Assembly: GCA_030431355.1 (NCBI GenBank)
Contig: JAUIJG010000074.1
Coordinates: 1 to 15,766, forward strand
Length of the DNA stretch: 15,766 nucleotides
Direction of reading: 5' to 3'
Origin: a bacterium
GTDB taxonomy: Bacteria > Cyanobacteriota > Vampirovibrionia > Obscuribacterales > Obscuribacteraceae
Shown here in pieces: positions 6,925-13,270 of this stretch; the first letter of the stretch is position 1; each line of letters begins with the position of its first letter. Position numbers and translations under genes: made by a program. The notes beneath the pieces are model-generated. The model was not told the origin of the DNA and did no database searches. It saw only the letters and a program-made list of their open reading frames with translations.

Positions 6925-8517
6925 TTAGATCAAAGTGCTGGCCAGCATTATGGTTCGATCAGACTTTTGCCAGGCGCGGTCACGGGCCAGCTCTGCCGAA
7001 GCCAGTAGCGAGGGTACATCTTCCGCGTCATCAGGAAATGAGGCGATACCTATGGCGAGACGGACAGCATCGAGCTTCATCTCAAGGGAGCTGTTAACCA
7101 TAGATTTTATGAACCGATCCGCAATGGTGGCAGCCTGGGAAGAGTTGGCTCCGACCAGGGAGAGAACCATGCCATCCTCCTCGTAGTGGGCGATCATGCC
7201 CTTGAATCCCTGGACGGTTACTATATACCGGGCGATGTCACTGATACCTTCGGTGCTGATCCGATTGGAATTATTGCTTTTCGGCTGGAATCCAAAGAGC
7301 ACTATGGAGACCGGTCGATCCCAGGAAAACTTGAACTCGTGGTCGAGGAGGAAAAGGAAGGCAGGGTAGCTGAAAATGCCAGTGTCTTTTCTAATTAGTG
7401 AGTCGTTTATCTCCTTGACCGGTGTATAGTCGACGTTCTTGGGTGGGGGCTTCACTCTTTTGATCTTGTCTTTGTCCACCGCCTGGATAAGTTTGGCTTT
7501 CACCAGAGCTGCCACGGCAAACACCCACTGGCTTCTGGAAAGCCTGAGAATCTCCACTATGTCCTGGATCGTTTTGCGACTATCCACCTGCAAATAAACT
7601 GCTTTAAGCAGCCCCATATCCACGGTATGGTCCACGGATGAAATCGTTTGCTCAAACTGCATTTCCGACAGGTCGGGATTGCTTCGGATGAGAACAGCTT
7701 GAAGATGCACTCCGGCGTTTTTGACGAAGTCGGTGTTGTCCATGAGAAGACAGCCTTCAAGAATCAAGCTCTCCATCGGCTTATCGATGGTCTTCTCATC
7801 CGTTTTGAGTTTAGGCTCGAAGTGAAATTCGCCGTCTTTCCAGCCGATAACCTGGATAAAGCACTCTATGCCGAGGGCTCTGGAGCCTTCCGCGTGGACA
7901 ACTTCGCCATCTTCAAAAAATATGTCGGCGTAGGCTGCGGACCGCTTTATTCTAAGCCGACCGGACATTTTGCCCATGGAGATGGATTGCAGAAGGTTGG
8001 TTATCTGAAGGATCTCCAGGTTGCCTGTGATGGTTTCCGGCACCAGGGACATTTGCTGCATGTCTTTGATAGACATGCTGTCAAAAGTCTGTTCGTAGAT
8101 TCTGCGGGCTTCTGAAAGCTGGCTTTTCGATAGGTTGGTCTGGGATTCGTCTATGGTGAAGCCCTGGCTGGAAGGATCTCTGGCTTCCACGGAGGTCTCT
8201 ATAGCCATCTCTATCTCTTCAGCATCGTCGGAATGGCGGGTCCAGAGTAATCTGGTTTTGTCCTCCAGTCTCAGGCTAAGCTTCCATTCGAAAGTAAAGC
8301 CTTTGGGGACGTACTGCAGGGCAAGCTCGTAAGTCTTCTTTGCGTCGTTTTCGTCATTCCATGCGTAGACAGTGCAAGCGCTCTTCTTGCGGGCTGCCTG
8401 CACCATGAATTTTTTGATGTCGTCAAAGCCTGGCTTCTGATCCAGGCTGGTCCTATTTTCTTGCTCGCTCGGCCATTTAAACATGGGTAGCTGTCGGTCT
8501 TTCAGATATGACTCCAA
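6925..8517 (-). CDS. DUF4388 (PATAN) protein with degenerate GGDEF-like C-terminal domain
   Basis: A cytosolic 530-aa regulatory protein. Residues about 163-260 match the DUF4388/PATAN pattern: GNLEILQITNLLQSISMG, SGRLRIKR, ADIFFEDGEVVHAEGS, and IGWKDGEFHFEP. Such domains are found in signalling proteins tied to motility, kinases and response regulators. Residues about 300-347 look like a small helical or winged segment common after DUF4388. Residues about 376-525 have the layout of a GGDEF domain: FLFLLDHEF, then VSIVLFGF, YEEDGMVLSLVG, LAIGIASFPDDAEDVPSLLASAELARDRAW. The signature GG(D/E)EF is replaced by EEDG at 446-449, so cyclase activity is unlikely and a binding or structural role is likelier. 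The N-terminal 160 residues are unrecognised. The longest frame starts with TTG at 8515-8517, without a good Shine-Dalgarno; the first ATG is at 8482-8484 (Met12), also with a weak site, so the start is uncertain. Confidence 0.85.
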   Translation of the reverse strand: MESYLKDRQLPMFKWPSEQENRTSLDQKPGFDDIKKFMVQAARKKSACTVYAWNDENDAKKTYELALQYVPKGFTFEWKLSLRLEDKTRLLWTRHSDDAEEIEMAIETSVEARDPSSQGFTIDESQTNLSKSQLSEARRIYEQTFDSMSIKDMQQMSLVPETITGNLEILQITNLLQSISMGKMSGRLRIKRSAAYADIFFEDGEVVHAEGSRALGIECFIQVIGWKDGEFHFEPKLKTDEKTIDKPMESLILEGCLLMDNTDFVKNAGVHLQAVLIRSNPDLSEMQFEQTISSVDHTVDMGLLKAVYLQVDSRKTIQDIVEILRLSRSQWVFAVAALVKAKLIQAVDKDKIKRVKPPPKNVDYTPVKEINDSLIRKDTGIFSYPAFLFLLDHEFKFSWDRPVSIVLFGFQPKSNNSNRISTEGISDIARYIVTVQGFKGMIAHYEEDGMVLSLVGANSSQAATIADRFIKSMVNSSLEMKLDAVRLAIGIASFPDDAEDVPSLLASAELARDRAWQKSDRTIMLASTLI

Positions 8518-8569
8518 AATGGGAGCCAGCTTTCTGCCCTGTAGGTCTCCTCCGCCCCACAGAGATCAA

Positions 8570-8599
8570 ACTATAGATCCTTGCATGGCTTATGGTCAT
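8570..8599 (-). promoter_or_regulatory. Candidate promoter for the DUF4388 gene
   Basis: On the minus strand ATGACC (8594-8599, 4 of 6 to consensus) and TATAGT (8570-8575, 5 of 6) are 18 nt apart. Transcription would start near 8563, giving a leader of about 46 nt to the TTG. A strong purine block GGAGGAG at 8547-8553 lies in this leader but is not correctly spaced to any ATG, GTG or TTG. This adds to the doubt about the start of this gene. Confidence 0.35.
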
Positions 8600-8684
8600 T
8601 TTTCCTCTCTGCCTGGCGTTCTAAACATGCGGCAGGCGTTGAATTAGAGAATTCTCCCAGTGAATCAATCTTCTTCAGCGCTTG

Positions 8685-9938
8685 CTATTCATCTGTGCCA
8701 GCACCAAAACTAACAATTGCGCCTTCTTTCGGTAGTTGTTTGACTTTGCTCTCCGGGCTCTTAAGTAGTTTAACCGGAGCAGGCTCTTTCCGTGATTTAT
8801 TGGTCGCGTACCGGTCAAGTTTTTTGGCTTCTCCAAGAAGTTTGAAACCGTCGATCACGTAAGGAATGCCATTTCCTGAAAGGATTTCAGGTTTGTCCGT
8901 GACGTGGAAGTGGAGGTGGGGCTCGAAAGAGTGGCCGGAGTTGCCGAGTAGACCTATAACCTGACCTCTTTTTACTTTGTCTCCGGTTTTTACTTTCAGG
9001 CTGCCTGGTTTCACGTGGGCATAGAAGGCATAGTAGCCGTTGTCCATTTTGAGGGTGATGCAGTTGCCGCCCGGGTAGCGCATGTCTTTGCCTTCTTTGA
9101 AGGGGCGCTGATCTTCGAATTCATCGATGGTGCCGACGATTTCACCGTCGGTCACTGCTAAAAGAGGCTCTCCATAGCAGACCGAATCCTTCTCCTCTTC
9201 CCAGGAGCCTTTTGGTTTCCAGGTATTCCAGTTTTTATCGAACTTGATCCAGTCGATGGCATAGCGCTGGGAGTTTACCAGTTTATTGTCTATGGGCATC
9301 AGGGCACGCCGATGACCAAGAACTCCATTGTATCCTCCCATGGCCAGCCAACCGGAGCCGGTTAGAGGGGCTCCCAGGGGCAGGGCCTTTAGTTGAGCGA
9401 CCGGCAGAGAATAACTGTCTACGGATTTTTTACCGGACTTAGGCTTTGTGGATACTGAGTGCTCAAGGGATTTCAGAGATTCCGGTGCTTCTTTCATTTC
9501 TATGTTCACCCAGGCGACCCCCGATTCTCCCGGTTTGAGAGCGGTTCTGTCATGGGGAGGGGCCACGCAGAGGAAATTCTTTTTCAGGGTCTTGCCGGAC
9601 AATTTGAGAAGCGTCTCTCCGTTGTCGGCGGAAATTTCTATGGAATCTATGGCCTGTTCTTTACCGCCGTAGTTAGACAAAACCAACTCATAAACGAGAT
9701 TCCAGACACCGTCACTACCCTGCACAAGAGACGGATTGCAGGTGGATTTGACCACAACATTAGTCCATTCTACCGGGGCTTCAGCAGCGGGAGTCGCGCT
9801 TTTCTCTCCTTTCTTTGAGGATTTCGCCGCACTGGAATCGGCAGTACTTATGGTTAGACCAACGGCAAGTAGTACCAGGCTGGTGGCGACAAAACGTGAT
9901 CTGAGTGATTTGAACTGAATAGGCTGGAGTTTAAACAT
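8685..9938 (-). CDS. Secreted M23 (LytM) family metallopeptidase
   Basis: The 417-aa product is a zinc endopeptidase of the M23/LytM family, which cuts peptide crosslinks in peptidoglycan outside the cytoplasmic membrane. N-terminus: basic MFKLQPIQFKSLRSRF, hydrophobic ATSLVLLAVGLTIS, cleavage near SSAA|K, so it is exported. Residues about 55-165 form a beta-rich region (e.g. VVVKSTCNPSLVQGSDGVWNL) that could be an immunoglobulin-like spacer. Catalytic part, about 190-370: GHRRALMPID with His209, an Asp229 in YAIDW as the first zinc-site pair (spaced wider than the usual HxxxD), YAHVKPGSLKVKTGDKVKRG with His308, and HLHFHV with His341 and His343. All ligand positions appear present, so activity is likely. 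A basic tail follows. The frame is open to a TTG at 10013, but the ATG at 9936-9938 has AGGA about 8 nt upstream and puts the signal peptide at the N-terminus. No endogenous inhibitor or partner is obvious nearby. Confidence 0.9.
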   Translation of the reverse strand: MFKLQPIQFKSLRSRFVATSLVLLAVGLTISTADSSAAKSSKKGEKSATPAAEAPVEWTNVVVKSTCNPSLVQGSDGVWNLVYELVLSNYGGKEQAIDSIEISADNGETLLKLSGKTLKKNFLCVAPPHDRTALKPGESGVAWVNIEMKEAPESLKSLEHSVSTKPKSGKKSVDSYSLPVAQLKALPLGAPLTGSGWLAMGGYNGVLGHRRALMPIDNKLVNSQRYAIDWIKFDKNWNTWKPKGSWEEEKDSVCYGEPLLAVTDGEIVGTIDEFEDQRPFKEGKDMRYPGGNCITLKMDNGYYAFYAHVKPGSLKVKTGDKVKRGQVIGLLGNSGHSFEPHLHFHVTDKPEILSGNGIPYVIDGFKLLGEAKKLDRYATNKSRKEPAPVKLLKSPESKVKQLPKEGAIVSFGAGTDE

Positions 9939-9948
9939 TGGTATTTCC

Positions 9949-9980
9949 TGGTTCGGTTTGGTTTCCGTTTGGTTCGGTAC
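9949..9980 (-). repeat. Two copies of a CCGAACCA motif in the M23 leader
   Basis: Read on the plus strand, TGGTTCGGTTTGG (9949-9961) is followed by TTTGGTTCGGTAC (9968-9980), with a related GTTTCCGTTTGG between them. On the minus-strand transcript this gives AC/AA-rich, G-poor RNA immediately before the Shine-Dalgarno of the M23 gene. A third copy is in the leader of the 15436 minus-strand gene (15499-15510). Confidence 0.55.
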
Positions 9981-10015
9981 GGCGCTAGAGCGGACTGCTG
10001 GGCGTAGAAACAATG

Positions 10016-10046
10016 TTGCTGCTCACGGTCTTAACCGAAGCAGCAA
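10016..10046. repeat. Imperfect inverted repeat between the small basic gene and the M23 gene
   Basis: TTGCTGC (10016-10022) pairs with GCAGCAA (10040-10046); one more T-A pair, a small internal loop and an inner CGGT/ACCG stem close a 4-nt loop. No T-run follows on either strand, so it is not a textbook intrinsic terminator. It may be a leader structure or processing site between two co-directional genes. Confidence 0.45.
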
Positions 10047-10059
10047 TCAAAGTGTCTTT

Positions 10060-10088
10060 ATTTTATTCTAAATTCGTGCCGGTTGAAA
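10060..10088 (-). promoter_or_regulatory. Candidate promoter for the M23 gene
   Basis: Minus-strand TTTCAA (10083-10088, 3 of 6) and TAAAAT (10060-10065, 5 of 6) are separated by 17 nt. Transcription would begin near 10052 and give a leader of about 114 nt that contains the inverted repeat at 10016-10046 and the CCGAACCA copies. The -35 match is poor. Confidence 0.3.
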
Positions 10089-10090
10089 CT

Positions 10091-10483
10091 TCAGTCGTTG
10101 GCAGAATTACTTTCTGTGTAGTGCCAGTTGAGGGTTCTCAATCCGTGATTCCAGTCGGTGCGAGGATTCGGGACTCCTTCATAGCGCTTAATTAGCTTTA
10201 TTCTGGTGATCTCATCATCACTCAAAGTGGCCTGGTCGTTCTGGATAAGGTTATCCGGCAATTTAGTCGAAATTCTTCTCTTGTTCTTATTGAGATCCGA
10301 ATTGGCTTTCTTTGCCTTCTGTTCAGGTTTTTTAGGGGTTGAGATTGAGATGGATGCCAGTTTTTTGCCGTTTGCTTTTTTGCTGGTTTCTTCTGCCTGG
10401 GCGGCTGCTCCGTTTCCAATTCCGAATCCGTTCAGAGTCAGAATCGAGAGGGCTAATAAAGTGGTTCGAAAGGTGCCGTGCAT
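10091..10483 (-). CDS. Small basic secreted protein of unknown function
   Basis: I do not recognise this 130-aa protein. A Sec signal peptide is clear: MHGTFRTTLLALSILTLNGFG with cleavage near AAA|QA or AQA|EE (28-30). The mature chain of about 100 residues starts with a Lys-rich, low-complexity segment (about 33-70; KKPEQKAKKAN, NKNKRR) that is probably disordered. It ends with a more ordered block DDEITRIKLIKRYEGVPNPRTDW near 89-111, followed by a Trp- and His-containing WNHGLRTLNWHY, which looks like the conserved functional part. ATG start at 10481-10483 with no strong Shine-Dalgarno. It lies upstream of and in the same direction as the M23 peptidase gene, 152 nt away, so a cell-wall-related role is possible but only by association. 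A charge-rich secreted protein might bind peptidoglycan or teichoic-like polymers; this is speculation. Confidence 0.72.
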   Translation of the reverse strand: MHGTFRTTLLALSILTLNGFGIGNGAAAQAEETSKKANGKKLASISISTPKKPEQKAKKANSDLNKNKRRISTKLPDNLIQNDQATLSDDEITRIKLIKRYEGVPNPRTDWNHGLRTLNWHYTESNSAND

Positions 10484-10820
10484 AGTTCTATTACCGTGTT
10501 GTCAACCGGATAAATATAACCACTACCCCTGGGGCGCGCATGAACTCCAGTTCAAAAAACAGTCATGGTCCCTCCGCTAAGACTCTTCCGTACTGGTGTG
10601 AAATGGGAGAGTGATCGGCTCAGGCTCAGTCCTGTCTTGTTTTACAGGAAATTGGTCGGCATTTTTGATCTTTGAAATTTCTAATCTCCGTTTTTATGGA
10701 ATCGCCTCAGATCGAGAGATGATCAAATGGGCTTTGACGGTGATCTGGCTTAGTCTTTGGGAATATCATGTAAGTAGGGCCCAGGTGTTTTGAACATTGA
10801 GAAAATTCGATGATAGGCCG
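10484..10820. other. Divergent intergenic region with two short inverted repeats
   Basis: About 337 nt separates the minus-strand small basic gene from the plus-strand membrane protein gene. It holds TGAACT-CC-AGTTCA (10541-10554), a 6-bp-arm dyad typical in size of a dimeric regulator site, and TCCTGT (10630-10635) with ACAGGA (10644-10649) around an 8-nt T-rich loop. A perfect TTGACA on the minus strand at 10500-10505 is too close to the ATG to serve the minus-strand gene. No convincing sigma70 pair was found for the plus-strand gene. A 60-codon GTG-started frame at 10611-10793 lacks any supporting feature. Confidence 0.4.
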
Positions 10821-11510
10821 ATGACAATTTCCAGGGGGTTGCAGGAGTTATTTTTTCCTTTGCGGCTGGCTGCATGCTGGCAAGCCGCCCTATGTTTTGT
10901 TCTGCTGGCGCTTCCCTGTAATGCTAATGGGTTGAGTGGTTCGGTTTTGCATCCGGTCGAAGCGATCAACATGGTCTCCCAGTTGTCCGGTCTCTTTTTC
11001 TTTTTCTTATCTGTGGTCTACCTGGGTGCGGCGGGCTTTTTGCTTGCCAGAATGCATTTTCGTCAGGGCTTGATCGATGCCAGCCTTGCATGTCTTTCCA
11101 TGGCCCTTCTATTGGCGGAGCCAAAACTCCTCAATATGCTGCTCTATAGCGGGTTGCAGTTTCCGGTAAAGCTGTCATTGCAGTTTGCTCTGGCTGCCAT
11201 CTGTGCCCTTATTTCTCTGGGGCTTCTGGTATTACCCTCGATACTGGCATTTACCACTGGATATCGAAGTAAGGTCAATATTTTGTTGATGAATTTGAGC
11301 GGTTGCCTGATCTTTCCTTTATTCATTCTGGCATTGTATCTGGTGCAAAGCAAGATTACTTCCGGTAGCGAAGAGACGGTTTCCTATGTTTCCGGTGCCA
11401 GTGGGGCAATTGAAGCAGATGGAGATTTTGTCCCGGATAAATCAGCCAGTTCCGCGGTAGAAAACGAAGAGGGCAGTGTCGAGGAAGGCATTGCCGAAGA
11501 AAAGGGTTAG
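10821..11510 (+). CDS. Five-helix integral membrane protein of unknown function
   Basis: I do not recognise this 229-aa protein. Hydrophobic segments lie at about 15-33, 54-76 (with a FFFF run), 84-109, 118-144 and 153-178. A hydrophilic acidic C-terminal tail follows (about 182-229, rich in Glu, Ser and Gly, e.g. VENEEGSVEEGIAEEKG). With five helices the tail would be on the opposite side from the N-terminus; the first segment could instead be a cleaved signal (ALPCNANG), leaving four helices. The start is uncertain: ATG at 10821 has only a weak AGG nearby, while a TTG at 10797 (8 more residues) has AGGTG 9 nt upstream. It precedes the patatin gene in the same direction, with a 236-nt gap that contains potential RNA structure, so co-transcription is possible but not assured. 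Confidence 0.75.
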   Translation: MTISRGLQELFFPLRLAACWQAALCFVLLALPCNANGLSGSVLHPVEAINMVSQLSGLFFFFLSVVYLGAAGFLLARMHFRQGLIDASLACLSMALLLAEPKLLNMLLYSGLQFPVKLSLQFALAAICALISLGLLVLPSILAFTTGYRSKVNILLMNLSGCLIFPLFILALYLVQSKITSGSEETVSYVSGASGAIEADGDFVPDKSASSAVENEEGSVEEGIAEEKG

Positions 11511-11575
11511 ATGAACTTCTGACAACGTTTGCCGGATTGCCGGTTAACACTTCTGGAAATTTTTAAAGAGACGCC

Positions 11576-11624
11576 TGGAAACTCAGTTCGCGAGAAATTC
11601 TCTCCGATATAAAGAGAGTTTCCA
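11576..11624. repeat. Nested inverted repeats upstream of the patatin gene
   Basis: Outer arms TGGAAACTC (11576-11584) and GAGTTTCCA (11616-11624) are perfect 9-bp complements. Inside are GAGAA-A-TTCTC (11592-11602) and CTCTC (11600-11604) / GAGAG (11614-11618). The outer stem shares bases with the CTCTC/GAGAG stem, so the structures are alternatives. A TATAAA at 11608-11613 lies within. It could be a DNA operator around a promoter, or an RNA switch or terminator between the two genes. Confidence 0.5.
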
Positions 11625-11746
11625 TTAACCATGTGAGAAATTCTTCTGAACTAATTTACTAGTTACTGTTATCCTAATCCCTTTATTTGCGCTTACTATT
11701 GTCCGGCATTCTTATTTTTGGGAATTAGCCGAATCAGGTGATCAAC

Positions 11747-13120
11747 ATGTTTTTTCGTTTGCTAGCAGTTTTCCTTTCCTTAGCAATTGTTATTGCTTCC
11801 TCCGTGCCTGCCTTTGCGAAGGTCAAAAGAACTTTTCAGGAGACCTCCGCGGCAGAGTTTGCCGAGGTAGAAAAGCTTCGTTCCAGGAAGCCGGATGGTA
11901 GGCTCAAACTTGGACTTGCCCTGGGCGGCGGTGGCGGACGGGGCTCAGCCCACATCGGAGTGTTGAAGGTTCTTGATAAAGCCGGACTAAAGTTCGATTA
12001 CATTTGTGGAACGAGTATCGGCTCTGTCATCGGTGGTCTGTACGCATCCGGTGGTAATCCCAAAGAGATGGAAAAGTATTTTGTCGACGGGATGCATCAC
12101 TTCATGACAGTTCCGCTCTGGACAAGGATTGCGGTCGCTCCCGTGATGTTCATGCCGCGTGTGGTCGGATTCCATCCCTACGACGGCCTCTATCGTGGCA
12201 ACAAGTTTCGAAAGTACGTGGTTAAGGGGATGTCTAAAAAGGAAAGACAGATAGAGAACATGAAAACACCTTTCGGGGCGGTGGTTCTCAGTATCCTTGA
12301 TGGAAAACCATACATCATCCGCAGGGGAGACTTTGGCTATGCAATCCAGGCAAGCTGCGCTGTGCCGTCTTTGCGGAAACCTGTGGAGATTGATGGTCAG
12401 CTTTTCTGCGATGGCGGAGTGGTTTGTAATTTGCCGGTCAAGCAGTGTCGAGAGATGGGCGCTGATTTTGTTATCGCAGTCAACATTGATGAACCTTTCA
12501 AAGTAGAGAAACTCCGAAAGTTTAGAAAAGCAGGAAGCGTATCCAAACGTATGTTGACCTGGGCTCTATACGCCACAGACGCTCCCCAGGAAGCGATGGC
12601 TGATGTTCTCATCCATCCTTTCACCGAGGGGATCTCCCTTCTTTCTGCTAAGAAGTCCGACGCCAAGCATGGATTTCGCTCCGGTGAGAAAGCTGCATTG
12701 AAGGCGCTTCCTCTGATTAAGGAGAAGCTGGCCAAGTATGAAATCGAAGTGAAAGATGTGGACCCGGCTTCCTTAAATCCAGAGGAGTCGGAAGAAGATG
12801 TCGATGATGGTGAAGCCAAAGAAGAGGCTGCCGGGTCTCAGGATGGTGAAGATACCGAAAGAGATAGGAAGCGACATAGAAGAGGTCACAGGCATGGCAG
12901 ACACGGCAAACACCGCCATGACCATAAAAGAGGGCAAAAGCCGGAAAGCAGTGATGCTGAAGTAGACTCTGAGAAGACCGAAAGTTCTGACAAATCAGAG
13001 GATAAGGATTGCGAGGCATCAGATGCTGAGGAGACTTCTGAAACATCTGAATCTTCTGAAAATGAAGCGGACAAAAATGAAAGTGGTGATTCCGTCAAGT
13101 CTGACACTACCGAAGACTAG
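11747..13120 (+). CDS. Secreted patatin-like phospholipase with His/Arg-rich and acidic tail
   Basis: The 457-aa product is a patatin-family serine acyl hydrolase (phospholipase A / lipase type, RssA/PlpD-like). A Sec signal peptide at 1-24 (core LLAVFLSLAIVIASS, cleavage AFA|K) directs it across the inner membrane. Catalytic features: oxyanion glycine loop LGGGGGRGSAHIG near 59-71, nucleophile Ser90 in GTSIG (GxSxG), and dyad Asp212 in CDGG. The catalytic domain ends near 330. Beyond it, residues about 372-397 are packed with His, Arg and Lys (HRRGHRHGRHGKHRHDH), then about 398-457 is Ser/Glu/Asp-rich and ends TTED. No C-terminal beta-barrel of the PlpD type is visible. Start: the frame begins at a GTG at 11738, but AGGTG (11736-11740) is a good Shine-Dalgarno 6 nt before ATG 11747. 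Downstream lies a strong palindrome, probably its terminator. Activity is likely; the target lipid is unknown. Confidence 0.92.
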   Translation: MFFRLLAVFLSLAIVIASSVPAFAKVKRTFQETSAAEFAEVEKLRSRKPDGRLKLGLALGGGGGRGSAHIGVLKVLDKAGLKFDYICGTSIGSVIGGLYASGGNPKEMEKYFVDGMHHFMTVPLWTRIAVAPVMFMPRVVGFHPYDGLYRGNKFRKYVVKGMSKKERQIENMKTPFGAVVLSILDGKPYIIRRGDFGYAIQASCAVPSLRKPVEIDGQLFCDGGVVCNLPVKQCREMGADFVIAVNIDEPFKVEKLRKFRKAGSVSKRMLTWALYATDAPQEAMADVLIHPFTEGISLLSAKKSDAKHGFRSGEKAALKALPLIKEKLAKYEIEVKDVDPASLNPEESEEDVDDGEAKEEAAGSQDGEDTERDRKRHRRGHRHGRHGKHRHDHKRGQKPESSDAEVDSEKTESSDKSEDKDCEASDAEETSETSESSENEADKNESGDSVKSDTTED

Positions 13121-13161
13121 CCGGGCAATTCGCTGAAAGCCTCACTAAATGAGCTTTCTAT

Positions 13162-13197
13162 TACCGGCAAGAAAAACGCGCGTTTTTCTTGCCGGTA
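13162..13197. terminator. Perfect 36-bp palindrome, probable bidirectional terminator
   Basis: Each half-site is 18 nt (first half 13162-13179, starting TACCGGCAAG, then AAAAACGC) and pairs perfectly with the second half (13180-13197). In RNA this gives a stem of about 16 bp with a small loop. Every strand carries an A-run before and a T-run after the CG-rich centre. It lies between convergent genes ending at 13120 (plus) and 13271 (minus), the expected place for a shared terminator. The T-run is inside the stem rather than after it, so the mechanism is not fully textbook. Confidence 0.75.
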
Positions 13198-13270
13198 GTG
13201 AAATTCTATTGGGTACGTTAAGATTGTCCGGGGCGAAGACCGGAGCCGCCCAAAACTCGCGAAGAATTTT

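Noticed and set aside
7648..8115. 155-codon plus-strand frame opposite the DUF4388 gene
   Set aside because: Antisense shadow; the minus strand has a consistent DUF4388 pattern and the plus frame lacks a Shine-Dalgarno.
8647..8656. GAGAATTCTC palindrome downstream of the M23 gene
   Set aside because: Only 10 bp, no T-run and no partner site; expected by chance at this length.
10500..10505. Perfect TTGACA on the minus strand as a promoter for the small basic gene
   Set aside because: A 17-nt spacing puts the -10 inside the coding region and no TATAAT-like hexamer is there.
10611..10793. 60-codon GTG-started frame in the divergent intergenic region
   Set aside because: No Shine-Dalgarno and no recognisable signal or motif; could be real but is not supported.
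13120..13270. Insertion-sequence end or attachment site suggested by the long palindrome
   Set aside because: No transposase or integrase gene, no target duplication; position between convergent genes fits a terminator better.
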